Of a stretch of DNA of 64,000 nt, positions 1-12,300 are shown piece by piece. Made by a program: the position numbers and the translations under genes. A model generated the notes under the pieces. The model made no database searches and was not told the origin of the DNA. It was given only the letters and a program-made list of their open reading frames with translations. This DNA is from Spongospora subterranea f. sp. subterranea (Eukaryota > Endomyxa: Phytomyxea > Phytomyxea > Plasmodiophorida), in assembly GCA_049724395.1 (NCBI GenBank), contig JAUGWO010000063.1, forward strand, positions 1 to 64,000, read 5' to 3'. Every line of letters begins with the position of its first letter. The first letter of the stretch is position 1.

Positions 1-271
1 AGTGGATCAGAGGAAAATCATCACATCATCCAGGTCGATCAACACCCAGTGATTATTGAACTATCGATTGACAAGGCAGTAAAGATGTTTTTTCGACGGC
101 CATCCGCATAATAGTTTTGATAACACTGGATTCGTAGCAGGTCCTGGATTGGTCTATGACCATATAGAGTCAAGTTCATATAGCCGGCCTTGGTCTAAAG
201 TTCAAAACTGACCTTTACTGAATGTATATAATAAATAACGACAGTCAAAACCAAATCTGGTTGGGTCGGAA
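1..271. other. left edge, no gene seen
   Basis: AT-leaning sequence with no convincing reading frame on either strand. It ends where the 38-bp minisatellite begins. It may be old repeat sequence, but nothing in it can be assigned. Confidence 0.4.
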
Positions 272-637
272 GTCGACGGCTGAAAATTATGATTTCTGAC
301 TGGGCCAACTGTCGACAACTGAAATGATGATATCTGACTGGGCCAGCTGTCGACAACTAAAATGATGATATCTGACTGGGCCAGCTGTCGACATCTGAAA
401 TGATGATATCTGACTGGGCCAGCTGTCGACAACTGAAATGATGATATCTGACTGGGCCAGCTGTCGACAACTGAAATGATGATATCTGACTGGGCCAGCT
501 GTCGACATCTGAAATATGATTTCTGACTGGGCCAGCTGTCGACAGCTGAAAGTATGATTTCTGACTGGGCCACCTGTCGACAGCTGAAAGTATGATTTCT
601 GACTGGACCAACTGTCGACAGCTGAAAGTATGATTTC
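272..637. repeat. 38-bp palindromic minisatellite, left array
   Basis: About nine to ten tandem copies of a unit of roughly 38 bp. The conserved core is ctgactgggccagctgtcga, followed by a variable tail (acaactgaaatgatgatat or cagctgaaagtatgatt). Many units contain the perfect 16-bp palindrome CAGCTGTCGACAGCTG. The same unit resumes at 5590, directly beyond the far LTR of the gypsy element, so the element sits inside the array. Frames on the minus strand stay open through it only because of the repeat; I do not call them genes. Confidence 0.9.
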
Positions 638-3600
638 TGTCAGGAATGTTAATACAAACGATGTTAATAGTAAACCACGTTGTCCGAACTGAGCAGTTTG
701 AGTTCGGACGGGCCAGCTGTCAATCGTTTATTAATAATATACGTTGTCAGTAGTACGGTCGGTAGTACGGTCGTCGTACGGTCGTGACAGTATGATTTCG
801 GCCGCGGTGCCTCAGGATGAGTCTGATGAAATTGAACAATACAATCCTTTAAAGCGGGTGTGGCGGAAAGGAGTAGCGATGATGAGGGTTCCCAAGTACG
901 AAAGGAGACGTCGTAACCCTTCCAGTCTACCAGATACTGGTGTTGACCACGTAAGAGTCGCGAAGCAATTATATCTTCAACCTCATAAAGAGGTTGTTGG
1001 CTATCGTCCAAGGTAAACGGTGGTGGTTTACATTGTTTGCGACCAGGCAGTTGATTCTCGCGAAATAGGGCAATTTTGATCTAGTAGCCAACAATGAAAA
1101 ACGCAGTGCACTCACAGAGTCATTTCGGAAGATCAAGCTCATTGCTCATGTTACATATTCGGAGAATAATGATCAAGGGCCTATCCGCGGATCAGAAATC
1201 TTGTCACGGCTCACGCGTTCAATTGCGCAATGGCTCCGCTCCCTTATCATCTCAATGGAGGAAAATGGTGTTATCGCAGCCTATACAAAACGCTTCATAT
1301 TATCCACAGATTTCCGTAAGGTCATTGCGGACGAGTATGAACATCGTGAAGGTGGGAGATCAACTCCACAGTGGAAGGGTTTGGACATGATCCACTACTT
1401 GGAACTCGCAAATCATGCCAATGGAATCCATAATGGTAGAAAGGAGTCGATTCCAGTTGAAGAATGGAAAGAATTGTCCCGCGAATTCAGCCATGGGTAG
1501 AATATCCACCCAGTCGTTTTGACGATAGCTAATAAAACAACGCAAGTATGATTCGAGAACCTGATTTACTCGCTCTGTTTGACCGTCTGATTCAGGATGA
1601 CGTGTCTTACCCCTGACGAGGAGAGATTCCGTTGAATATGTAAGGACTTCAGAAGATGCTTCCAGAATTGGGCAACGAACTGGGGCCCTCTATCAGACAC
1701 AATATCAGTCGGAAGACCGTGTAACTTGAAAATGTTGGCGAAAACTAGATTAGCCAGATCACAACTGGTAATGGTTTCATTGCATGGGATGAAATGAACC
1801 ATTTTTGTGTATCGGTCAACCACCACCAGTATGCTGTCAAAACCTGCGGATTTAGGAAGTTTAACAATGAAATCCATAGAAATTGATGACCATGGGTGAG
1901 AGGGAATGGGAAGCGGTAGTAATAAACCCGAGGGCTTGCGGCGAGGAACTTTCGAACGCGCACAGACGTCACAAGATCGAACGAAAGACTTGACCATCGA
2001 GCGCATGCCTGGCCACGTAAACTGCCTGGCAATTAACTCATACGTCTTAGTGATGCCGAAATGACCAGCTAACGGAGAATCATGGCAAGAGGATAGAATT
2101 TGTAATTGCTTTGTTTTGTCGTCGACGCACTCAGGTTCCAATGGGCACAGAGTCATCGCATTGACATTGACAGAAGCGCGAATTTGGCAATACGGGTTGT
2201 TGAAGATTGCGATCGGAACTCTCAGCAAAGTCAGGGCGACGTGACAATGCATCTGGCTTTTGAGAAAGGGACCCTGGCCGATGGCGAATGACAAAATCAA
2301 ATTCTGACAGAAATAATGACCATCGCGCTTGGCGACGATTCAACAGCTTTGACGTCATAAACCACTCGAGATTCTTATGGTCGCTCAATACCAGTATTTG
2401 AGAAGTAGCACCATCCAGATAGTGGCGCCAGGTTTGAAAGGAAGTGACAATTGACAACAATTCCTTGTCGTAAATCTCATAATTTAACTCAGCAGGAGTG
2501 AATTTACGGGGTAGTAAGCTACAGGATGTAAGCCATCTGAGTGTTGTTGAGACAATATACAACCAGGAGTCCCTCTTCAGATGCATCGGCTTCAATATAA
2601 TGTCCAACCTATTGGGATTCAAAATAATCGTAGAACACGCCGAGACGAATGGCCCCCACCTGATTCAAAGATTGAAATGACGTTGCGGTTTATTGCAAGA
2701 ACTCCACTCATCAGGAACGTTCTTCTTAGTTAACTTCAGGAGAGAGTATCTGTAATGAGAATAAAGGATGAGTAAACCGAGAATAATTTTGGATAAAAGC
2801 GCGGTAGAAATTTGCGAATGCCTGCCAAGAACGACTGAAGTTCCTTGAGTGACTGAGGAACTGGCAGGACAGGATGAGGCAGATATACGCTCAGATGGAT
2901 CCAACAATAATGTCCCGCCAGATGACAAGCGGAACCCCAGAAAACGCAATCTCAGTAACGTTGAAAATCACATTTACTAAGTTTGGCAAACAGGTTGTGC
3001 TTGCGAAGAATCGCGGAGAACCGTTTGAACATGTTGAACATGTTCGTCAGGATGGCAGATATGCTCTGGAATCAATAACCCGCAAGATGTCGTCTAAATA
3101 CACAGTAACAACGAATCACATTTCAATGGCACAGGTTGTGCTTGCGAATGTCGGAGAATTCATAAATGTTGAACAAGCAGGTGCATTGGCTAAACCAAAA
3201 GGCATCACCAGGTACTCAAACAGACCGAATTTTGTCCGAAAGGCTGTCTTCCATTCGTCGCCTTCTCTGATGCGAACGAGGTTATATGCATTTCGAAGGT
3301 CAATTTTAGAAAACACTCTTCCGGATTGTTTCAACACTGGACAAAATAGCGCTGATAAGGGGAAGGGGGTACCGATTCTTGATAGTAATGGAATTGATTC
3401 GCCGATAATCAACACATAACCGAAGAGACTTGTCCTTCTTCTCGACAAACATTACCGGCGAACTGCAAGAAGAAGATGAGGGCCGAATAAATCCTTTACG
3501 TAGATTATCGTCAATGTACTCGCGCAGAGCAGCGGTTTCGGGAATGGACAGCTGATAAATTGGACCGAACGGAGGCAGTGAACCAGGCTCCAGATCGATC

Positions 3601-5589
3601 GAGCAATCATACGTGCGATGTGGCGGGAGCGAATCTGCTTGTTTGTCATCGAAAACGTCGGAGAATTGGATGTATGAATCCGACAGCATAGAAGCGGATG
3701 AGATGGAAGGTACTGATTCTGAGGTGACGGCTGTTTCGGAGGTGTTGACGGTCTGTGTCGCGAGTGAATGCACAACACACGGAAATCGAAGGGAGCGGGA
3801 TATCCAATCGACAGTTGGATTGTGTTTCACCAACCACGAATAGCCTAGAAGAATAGGGAATGTTAAGTTGTTGACAATCAGGGAAGGAAGTGTTGCAGGA
3901 GAACCCATCCACTTGCAGACGGATGGTTTCCGATTCTTTACCAATCTCAACCTGATGGCGATTGAAACTAGAGACTGTTATGGGCGTGTGAGTAGGTTGG
4001 ATAGGTATATTGTGTTTGGTTGCGAATGCGGCGTCCATTAAATTTGTGCAAGCCCCGCTATCCAATAACAGATCAGTACTACTGTGAATCGCAACACCGT
4101 CTGGAGACAAAATGGAGAACGGAAACGTACAAGCCGACGAAAACCGAGCGTAAATCGAATTTGAAGCGTTGTATTGGTCTTTCCGTGCTATCGCAGGGCA
4201 ATGCTCAATCGAATGAGAGCCTCCACAGTAAGGGCACAACCCGAGGCGCCGTCGACGATTTTTCTCTTCATCTGTAATGGGACCGCGTGGACCGCTTCGT
4301 TGCTGTTGAGGGGTGTGGGACTGGGCCGGATGGTGTTGGGTCGGAAGGGGAGGATGGGATGGGGGGCCGGTTCGAATGGCTTCCATCTTTGAGTTGAACG
4401 ACGTCGCGGTGGTCACTAGTTGGTCCAAGGACAAATTCCTGGTCCTAGTTGGTCCAAGGACACCGAACGGGTTTCCCGTACCTTCCGACAAGTATGAGCA
4501 TCCGTTGGAGATCATGTGGAAGTCCTTGACGGAATTGGTGGATCAGCGTCGATTGAGTCCAGTCAACGTCTTGCGACAGTAACCGGAAATCATTGCAGTA
4601 TTTTCCAAGGTCAGATCCCATCCTCAGCCGGCGCAGGGAATCAGCAGCTTTGCCAGCCCGGTCGGGATCGTCAAAGGCAATGGTGAATGCCGTGATGAAT
4701 GCATTGAGATCGGTCAGTATGGGGCCAGGAGCTCCATAAAACGGTGTCAGCCAGGCCCGTGCTTGCCCGGTAAGCAACGAACAGATTAACGCAATACGTT
4801 GAGTGTCGTTGGAATATGTCAGCGGCTGTGCCGTTAGAAACTGTTGCACTTGGCCTAACCAATGCCGAAATATGACTCTATCTCCTGCGTAAGCTTCTGG
4901 CATTTTCAGCTTGGGATCCTTTCCCTGAGGGAGCGATGGGGTAGGAATTGAGGACTGGGGCTGGGTGTCTTCGGCGGGACTGGCGAGGATTGAGGAAGGT
5001 GATGTTGCTGTCGCCAGGAATGTGGAGAGTTGATCGACTAGTTGATTGAACCTGTCGTTTGTTGACCGCTGATAGGTATTAAGTTGTTCCCGCGATTCTG
5101 CCAGTTGTCGTGCAACTTCCGCGAGCTGCTCTGCGGTGGTGGTCTGCCGAGTTGTAATCGTGTCCCCATTCGTCATGGCGGATCGTCGGATATGCGGTAA
5201 AGAGGGTGTCACGTTCGAGAGAGGTTAAGTTAGCTGTTAGTTAGGTGAGAGGAGAGGCAGAGAGGTTAGCGACAAAAGTTAGAGGTGGTAAGTTATAGAA
5301 ATATAGAGATGGTAGTTAGAGAGAGGAAGAGAGTGGGCAATAGAGAGGGAGAGGTTAAGTGAGTATAGGGAGGTGGAGAGTTGAAGGTAGCTGTTAGTTA
5401 GGGGAGAGGTAGAGGGGTTAGCGACAGAAGGTTCGGTGGTCAGGAATGTTAATACACACGATGTTAATAGTAAACGACGTTGTCCGAACTGAGCATTTGC
5501 CCAGTTCGGACGGTACGCTTCAATCGTTTATTAATAATATACGTTGTCAGAGTACGGCTCGGTGTACGGTCGTCTGTAAAGTCGTGACA
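638..5589 (-). mobile_element. Ty3/gypsy chromodomain LTR retrotransposon (fossil), family A
   Basis: A minus-strand element flanked by two related LTRs of about 150 bp (638-789 and about 5438-5589), both with gtccgaactgagc and a tail ending cgtgaca. Read on the minus strand the parts come in the order gag (about 5210-4450), CCHC knuckle and aspartic protease (about 4300-3950), reverse transcriptase and RNase H (about 3700-2350), integrase with its HHCC region (about 2200-1600), and a C-terminal chromodomain (about 1010-800, with YLVDWKGYD and RTWEP). That order is typical of chromoviruses. By eye the LTRs differ at roughly a tenth of positions, so this is an older copy. It is clearly broken, with several disruptions. 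Related pieces lie at 18510, 45390 and 50790. Confidence 0.9.
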
Positions 5590-5962
5590 ATCTGACTGGG
5601 CCAGCTGTCGACAGCTGAAAGTATGATATCTGACTGGGCCAGCTGTCGACAGCTGAAGTATGATTTCTGACTGGGCCACCTGTCGACAGCTAAAAGTATG
5701 ATTTCTGACTGGGCCACCTGTCGACAGCTGAAAGTATATCTGATTTAGGTGACTGGGCCACCTGTCGACACTCTGAAAGTATGATTTCTGACTGGGCCAA
5801 CTGTCGACAACTGAAAGTATGATTTCTGACTGGGCCAGCTGTCGACAGCTGAAAGTATGATTTCTGACTGGGCCAGCTGTCGACAGCTGAAAGTATGATT
5901 TCTGACTGGGCCAGCTGTCGACAGCTGAGATAAGCTCCAGCTGTTGACAGCTGAAACGCATC
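5590..5962. repeat. 38-bp palindromic minisatellite, right array
   Basis: Same unit as the array at 272-637, about nine copies, again with the CAGCTGTCGACAGCTG palindrome in many units. It begins at the outer edge of the gypsy LTR and ends about 45 bp before the start codon of the secreted-protein gene at 6008, so it lies in that gene's upstream region. Unit variants (acctgtcgac against agctgtcgac) show ongoing divergence inside the array. Confidence 0.88.
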
Positions 5963-6007
5963 GCCGACTGTCTGATGCCCAATTTGATCCCCAATTTGAT
6001 CCCCAAC

Positions 6008-6607
6008 ATGATCCCCAACATGATCCCATTGCTTGCTATTCTGTCCTGCTTGGGTGTTGCCTCTTTACAGTCCCAAGGCAATACTTCCTCACTCAGTAAT
6101 GAGATTGAGCCCCTGGCTCATGGTCAGATGTACCAGGGATCGCTATCGTATCCTCTATTGGCCTTGAAAGTTGATGAATTGGACAAAAATCTCTCTCAGA
6201 ATTCGTTCGATGAGGTGATTGTAATGATGTTCGAACTCTCTACAGATTTCGATTCAAGCCCAGAATCTGACCGTGCTATGTATGGTCAGATAATTCTGAG
6301 AGTTCTTAATATCAAAGACTTGATCCTCATGATTCATTATGAATCTTTATTGGCGTTCATAGAACTGGTTGAGGATTATTTAACATACACACCAGACCAA
6401 GGTGCGATTCGTGTCAAAGCTGCTGCTCTCAGCGGTCAATTACCTATTTTCACTCGTAATCAAGAATCTCTACTGCTGCGTGAAGCACTCTGGGCTAAGA
6501 CCGATTATGCCCAACATTTGTTAAGGGTTAATCATAGACGGAAAGTTGTTTTGAGGACAATCAAGTACAGAAATCTCCCCACAAACACATCTGCCTTTAT
6601 GAGTTAA
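6008..6607 (+). CDS. predicted secreted protein, copy 1
   Basis: A single-exon frame of 199 residues. The N-terminus MIPNMIPLLAILSCLGVAS is a hydrophobic signal-peptide-like segment, followed by a polar, acidic body with no family I recognise. I chose the ATG at 6008 because the paralogue at 8841 starts at the equivalent codon. An in-frame ATG at 5975 would add 11 residues made only of a PNLI/PNMI tandem repeat. The body is rich in Leu and Asp/Glu (for example LALKVDELDKNLSQ) and looks helical, and no cysteine framework is visible. It may be a secreted effector-like or cell-surface protein, but this is inference from the signal peptide alone. A minisatellite lies immediately upstream. Confidence 0.6.
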   Translation: MIPNMIPLLAILSCLGVASLQSQGNTSSLSNEIEPLAHGQMYQGSLSYPLLALKVDELDKNLSQNSFDEVIVMMFELSTDFDSSPESDRAMYGQIILRVLNIKDLILMIHYESLLAFIELVEDYLTYTPDQGAIRVKAAALSGQLPIFTRNQESLLLREALWAKTDYAQHLLRVNHRRKVVLRTIKYRNLPTNTSAFMS

Positions 6608-7417
6608 TCCCAATGTTCTTATTTTTAGTATGTATTGCGTCTATTATTTCGTTTAATTCATACTTGGGATACGAAGCTCCAAGGATTGTAGTACAACTCC
6701 TATCAAGTTGATCTCCAGAAGCTGTAATAAAACTCCTGTCAAGTTGGAATCTGTCGCAATGAATCCATCCCATAGATTGATTCTGTGTGAACATAGCTCG
6801 ACATGAAAACCCGTTATGCCCATCCGGGTGGATTATCAAACGGGTACTTTTGATTGGCCACTCATTAAATCATGTTCGATGAAACCCCGCTCTTACAATT
6901 ATGTTCATTCGAAAACCAGATAAACAGTTGAAACAGCGTTTCCAATAACCGTTTCGTAAATTCAGTCACCATTTCAATCAAAATGCAGTGGCAGATTCTA
7001 ATGATAGGGCGTTCACAAGTGCTTGAAAAAGTGCAGAGTATGCCGCTTTGGGATAATCTCGCTAAGAATCGAGCAGAATTTCAACATGTCTGGGAATCGT
7101 CTGAAATATTTTGTGCAATGGCGTACGCGCAAAGGATGTCAAGTTGTAAAATAAGGGAATTTCCTTTCTTTCAGTGCCATTGTAAATGCTTCCATTTTCA
7201 GCGGTTCTGATTCAATACCGATAACTAACTGAAAATAAAGTGCTTTCAGTCTCGTAAAGTTCTAATCACGATGTCACAGATATTCGTACAAAGATTTCGG
7301 ACGATAGTTCGATCTTTGAGTTTGGAAGATAGTAAAGTAATTGACGATGAGGGCAAAGTTTTTTGTCGATGTTTATCTGTCGTAATGGGCACAAAACATC
7401 CGGGAAACTTCAGAATA
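6608..7417. other. intergenic, no supported gene
   Basis: Short frames exist (for example a 75-codon frame at 6983-7210 on the plus strand) but none shows a recognised family, a signal peptide or splice context. A short direct repeat (atcaagttg with ctgt/tcaagttgg) occurs near 6705-6745. Confidence 0.4.
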
Positions 7418-7687
7418 ATGGGGTTTGGGCGGTTATCACTTGTTTTCATGTGTTTGGTCAACATCTCCGCATCGTTTACGGAATCGATACAACCGAGAAA
7501 CGATCTGGAGAACAAGTTGCAAAGGCGACACTGTATACCAAAGCTTTCAATGACAGTAAACGATCTCATCATTAGAGATGCTCTCCAGAATCTAAGCAAA
7601 TATGCACAAACATTGCTGAGTCAAAAGTTCAGTGTCGTTTTCCTACAAATAATGCTGATGATGATTTATTTATTTATTTTTTTGTGA
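7418..7687 (+). CDS. possible small secreted protein or exon
   Basis: An 89-codon frame. Its N-terminus MGFGRLSLVFMCLVNISASF would work as a signal peptide, and the body that follows has Arg/Lys and a central Cys. The last 20 residues are very hydrophobic and read into T-rich sequence, so the true 3' end may be at a splice site earlier. The frame is open from 7271, but the start at 7418 puts the hydrophobic segment at the N-terminus. No family is recognised; it could be chance. Confidence 0.28.
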   Translation: MGFGRLSLVFMCLVNISASFTESIQPRNDLENKLQRRHCIPKLSMTVNDLIIRDALQNLSKYAQTLLSQKFSVVFLQIMLMMIYLFIFL

Positions 7688-8840
7688 TTAAGTTCGCATT
7701 TTTCATGCAGGTTTGCCGGTCCCTTGGCTATCGGGCCAAGCATTTTCAACCGCAGAAAATTCAGTTTTCGGCTCTCGCCTCTAAAGCTCCTCCCAGTAGC
7801 AAGCTCGCACTTGCAATAGATACCTTCGCTGAATGTTCTGCAGTCTGACCGACATTGTAGTAGTGTGAGGTTGATCCCATGACCTGACTCACTATAAACC
7901 CCCTTACCATTAGGACACGGGAGAAAATTCCCTTACGGAACACCACAATGCCTTGAACCCAAGTCGCATCATTACAAATCAGCTGTCTATCTTTCCAGAG
8001 GTTCGTTCCTGCCATGCTCAACCTTCGCTCTACTTCCGTATTAGCTGGCCAACCTTAGGGTGTTCCCCAAAATCCCTGCCCACGGGGTTTTCGAACTCAA
8101 GTCTCACACTGACCTGGTCCTAACCTGCCACCAACCGGGACAGACCAGAACCAAGCTTTATGCTGATGATGACGCTGGAGAGGGCTCTTCCGAATCAGGC
8201 ACAAAGAGTTGTCCTCCAATTATCGGATTGTTGAGCTCAATATTGTTGCCATTGAACCAATTTCTGTTCTTGTCGTAAGCACATGTTCGCATTGCCATGT
8301 ATGCCCAGCAAACACATGTTGCCCTGTTTCGCCACAACAATAACCTGTTGTGCCATATCACTCTGTTCAATTAGCACTGGATGTAAGATACAGAATTGTC
8401 AACGCGAAATCTTTTCTATTAATTCTTCTTTCGGTTGTCATCCATCTCTGCACGGTGCGAACACTGGCATTACTCTGACGATGTTCGCGAAGCCGTCGAA
8501 CTAGGTATTTCGTCGCGGGATCTAGCAAAAACTCGACAACGTCCTTGCGCAATCATTGCGATTAATCACGACGGGCTGCTGAGATTCGAATGTGTTCAGG
8601 TGGAGAGACGATAAATTTTATTGTCGCCTGACAACCTGGTCGAAAGACAAAAAAATATTTCAGAGGGCGCAGAATTGCGGTCAACGGGGATGGAGAATAT
8701 TACTGTCAACACTCAACTGCACGGAGTTGCGGGTCTCGCATTGCGGAATAATTATAGACCAACACTCCACCAGTCCACCACGGAGTCCGATCAGAGTACC
8801 GGCCACCGCCGGTAATTGAATTGACTCTCTGATTTTCAAC
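7688..8840. other. intergenic, possible SINE-like remnant
   Basis: No convincing coding sequence. Near 8088-8110 the string ggttttcgaactcaagtct resembles a tRNA-type B box, and the surrounding 7700-8160 segment has the look of an unsorted interspersed repeat. I cannot show a second copy in the window. The last 150 bases are the likely promoter region of the gene copy starting at 8841. Confidence 0.3.
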
Positions 8841-9134
8841 ATGATCCCCAACATGATCCCATTGCTTATTATTCTGTCCTGCTTGGTTGTTGCCTCATTA
8901 CAGTCCAAAGGCAATACTTCCTCATTCGCTAATGAGATTGAGCCCCTGGCTCATGGTCAAACATCCGAGGAAATGTACCAGGGATCGCTATCGTATCGTT
9001 TATTGGCCTTAAAAGTTGATGAATTGGACAAAGATCTCTCTCAGAAGTCGTTCGATGAGGTTCTTGTAATGATGTCGCAACTCTGTGCAGATTTCGATTC
9101 AAAACCAGAATCGGACCGTGCTATGTATGTGTAA
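8841..9134 (+). pseudogene. secreted protein, copy 2, truncated by LTR insertion
   Basis: A paralogue of the gene at 6008. Both share the signal peptide, the run NEIEPLAHGQ, then GSLSY, LALKVDELDK, FDEV and PESDRAMY. Copy 2 carries an extra TSEE. Homology stops at 9129, and the next base is the first base of an LTR, so only about 97 of 199 codons remain and the frame ends three codons into the LTR. Beyond the far LTR (from 14411) I do not find the missing half. The second half was therefore lost or moved, either before or together with the insertion. Copy 1 is the likely functional member. Confidence 0.75.
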
Positions 9135-9348
9135 CATACATCGGTATACACTGGTCAGGTGGATTACTATAGATGCTATTTACACACAATAGATGTTCCT
9201 ATTCCGAGCCAATATACTCTCTGTGTATTAGATCCGATATCTGGTCCGTAAAGTCCGTCAGGAACTCCGTTGCCAGCTATATCCAATACAATAGGGTAGC
9301 CTGTCGTAGGCTATAACATAGGGTCAATACGTTGACACATATGTTACA
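9130..9348 (-). repeat. 3' LTR of family B element
   Basis: 219 bp, TG...CA ends with a 9-bp terminal inverted repeat (TGTAACATA). Its outer edge falls inside the secreted-protein copy 2. Confidence 0.92.
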
Positions 9349-12300
9349 CTTCCTTCTTTCAAAGAAATGCCCCACCCATGAAAATTTTAGATGAAAATCC
9401 GAAATTTCCTGAAGCCAGTTTGCGTCTATAATCATTATGCAAAAAAATAGGAATCTTTTACAAGTAGGTTATACTTTCCCTAATCAATATCGTTTCTAAT
9501 ATTAATCTAGTCCTCACTGACTATCTTGTTAGAGACCATGAATGAATCCTCATCCAAGGTACTGTGAGACTTTCACTCACTAAACCAAAAAAATCATAAT
9601 AATATCGCAACACTGCTTCAATCATATCGTAGGCTAACTGTGGGCTCTCAGTTTCCGACGCCTGGGATATGACTTGGCCTTACGCTTCAACTCTGGTGAA
9701 GCAACCACATTAATTGATTTGTCCATCAATTTCTCTAACAAAACCTCAATCTGACTTCTCAGTGAATGAGTTTTGTTTGCAATCAAGAATTCTTGGACCA
9801 ATGTCCTTGCATCCTGAGCAACTTGCTCTAATGGCTCCCAGGAATTTTCGGTCTCTGAAAATCCCAACCATTTTACTAATGCTACGAGCGATTGAGATTT
9901 CGAATCCACTTTCACGTTCACAATAAACTCTGCTTCAAATGTAGCATTGTCAAATGCAAACTGATTCTTAATCTCCTCAGTAACATTCATCTTCGAATCG
10001 TCATAAAATCGGATTCTATCTCCATGAACTTTCCGCATTGACTTATCAACTAAGTTCATGACAGTAAACACATATCCATTGTTATTCTCAACAATCTGAT
10101 ATGGCCCTCTCCATCTCTGAAAGAGCTTCTGTCCAGACTTCTTAACATCAGGGCTACATAAGACGAAATCTCCGACACCAAAATTTGGTCTTTGCCGAGG
10201 TTTCCTTGTCTTTGGCAACTTACGATTCTGGGTCCGTTCAGAACTCGTAATAGCCGCAACTTCTTTGTGCAGCTGTTCCATAGCACTCTCTAATGTCTCA
10301 GTTCTGCTGACAATTTGTTCTGTTGTCATCTGACATTTACCCAGGTTCTCTCCAGGCTTTTTGAAGATAAGTTCCAGCGGATTATCACTCTTTAATCCCG
10401 TATGAACCGTTACTGGTGCTTTCCACCCCAGTCTCTTCTTTGGTCGATGGTTGATAGCATGTTCTATTGCTTTCAACAACCATGGCCAATCCTCTTTATT
10501 CCACCTCAACTCTGAAATCAGAGCTTGAAATAAAGACTTCAGTGCCTTATTCACAACCTCAACTGTCCCGTTAGGATAGTGAATATACGCTGTGGTCCAA
10601 TGTTGTTCCACACCCGCTTTCTTGGCAAAGCTCCTCATTACTTCTGAAAGAAAGTAAGAAGCTTGATCTGAAACATATACCTCTGATGTTCCAAACTTTG
10701 ATCGCCATTCCATCAACGCATCAACAGTCGTCTCCGTATCAGGAGTCACTGCTGGTGTCAGGTGAACCAAACCTGACAAGTCATCTACAATAACTAGAAC
10801 CCATTCAAACTCATGATATGATCCTTTCACTCTAGGCATTATATACATGAAATCAAAGTGCAATACTTGATTTGGTCTAGTTCCATGACATGCTTCACCA
10901 AAAGGTCGTGGGATTCTCTTCCCTCCTCTTGTAGAAATGCAATGTAAACACAAGTTACATATAGATGTGACATCATCGATCATCGATTTCCAATGAAATT
11001 GTTCTTGTAGTAGTTTGAGTACTACATTAATTCCATAATGTCCACAATTTGCCCCAACATGGGCAATAACACACAATCTAGTCTTTAGATTGTCACATTC
11101 ATCTGGGATAACCACTTTGTCTGAGTGATTTAGCAACAACCCATCTGAATTCAAGATTAAGGAATCCCTGTCTCGACCCTTAATCCAATTACTCTGCTCT
11201 TGAGTAATCTCATCAACAGTTGGCCACACCAACTTACTCATGGGTTGAGTCCGAAATTGATCCTTGAAGTTTTGAGGTCCAAGTGATGCATCAGTTGGGT
11301 CTATCCTAGCATCATGATCGATATCATTCTCAACATGCTCAGATTCATCAGTTATCGATCCATTACTCCTTTGAGTACGACGATTAACTGTAATCCTATT
11401 GCATCTCTCAGAACCGCATCCAGATTCCTGTAGGCCATTATCAATGTCTGATTTTGATAATGCAGCCCCCCATCGAGTCATCATATCAGCCCAGACATTC
11501 ATGTCTCCTGGTATATGTTCGATGTTGAATCTAAATGATCTGAGATCCATACCCCATCTTTCCAAGCGTTCCCCAGCTTGCTTCGTGCACTTTTCAGGAT
11601 TATACATGGAAGTTCAAATTCCTATGATCCGTAAAAAGCAGAAAGGGTTTAGAAGATTGAACTAAATAGTCCAATTTCCTAACTGTGTCCCAGATAGCGA
11701 ATGCTTCCTTATCTGGCGTAGACCAGTTCAATTCTGATCCATGGAATCTGTGTCCGCAGAATCCCAACGGTTCATGTCTCTGATCATGGAACGGCAGTTT
11801 CCCAACATCCTCATGTGGAATCTGTGTCACCATACCAGAACTATGATATTGACTCGCATCAGTGAACACACATTGAACCATATCCTCGTCAGGATAGTTC
11901 AGCTGAGTTCGTCTACTGATCGCAGCCTTCATACTGTTGAATGCTTCATCATGAACAGCATTCCAACCAAACGCGCTCAATGAAATTCCCTTGGCCACCG
12001 ATTTGGTCCTTTTCGGCTGACCTTTCATTGCGTTTTCATAGATATTCTGCAATGGCAGAACTAATCTATTATAATCTGGAATGGCTCTACTCATCCATTG
12101 AATAGCCATAACAAACTGTTGCAAGTCTCGCGCTGTCGTTGGCTTCTGCATATTTACTAATGCCTCAACTCTAGCCGGATCATGCCTCACACCCTCAGGA
12201 GTGAATATTCTTCCACAGAATTTGGCCTTAATCTGGAACAATTCACACTTCTCTAAGTTGAATTTGATATCGTGTTCCTGTGCCAATTTAAGTGTCGTTT

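Noticed and set aside
202-611. Minus-strand frames across the 38-bp array
   Set aside because: They are open only because the repeat lacks stops; the same peptide recurs in three frames.
8088-8110. tRNA gene or SINE promoter
   Set aside because: Only a B-box-like string; no cloverleaf could be drawn and no A box at the right distance. The similar string at 18405 fails in the same way.
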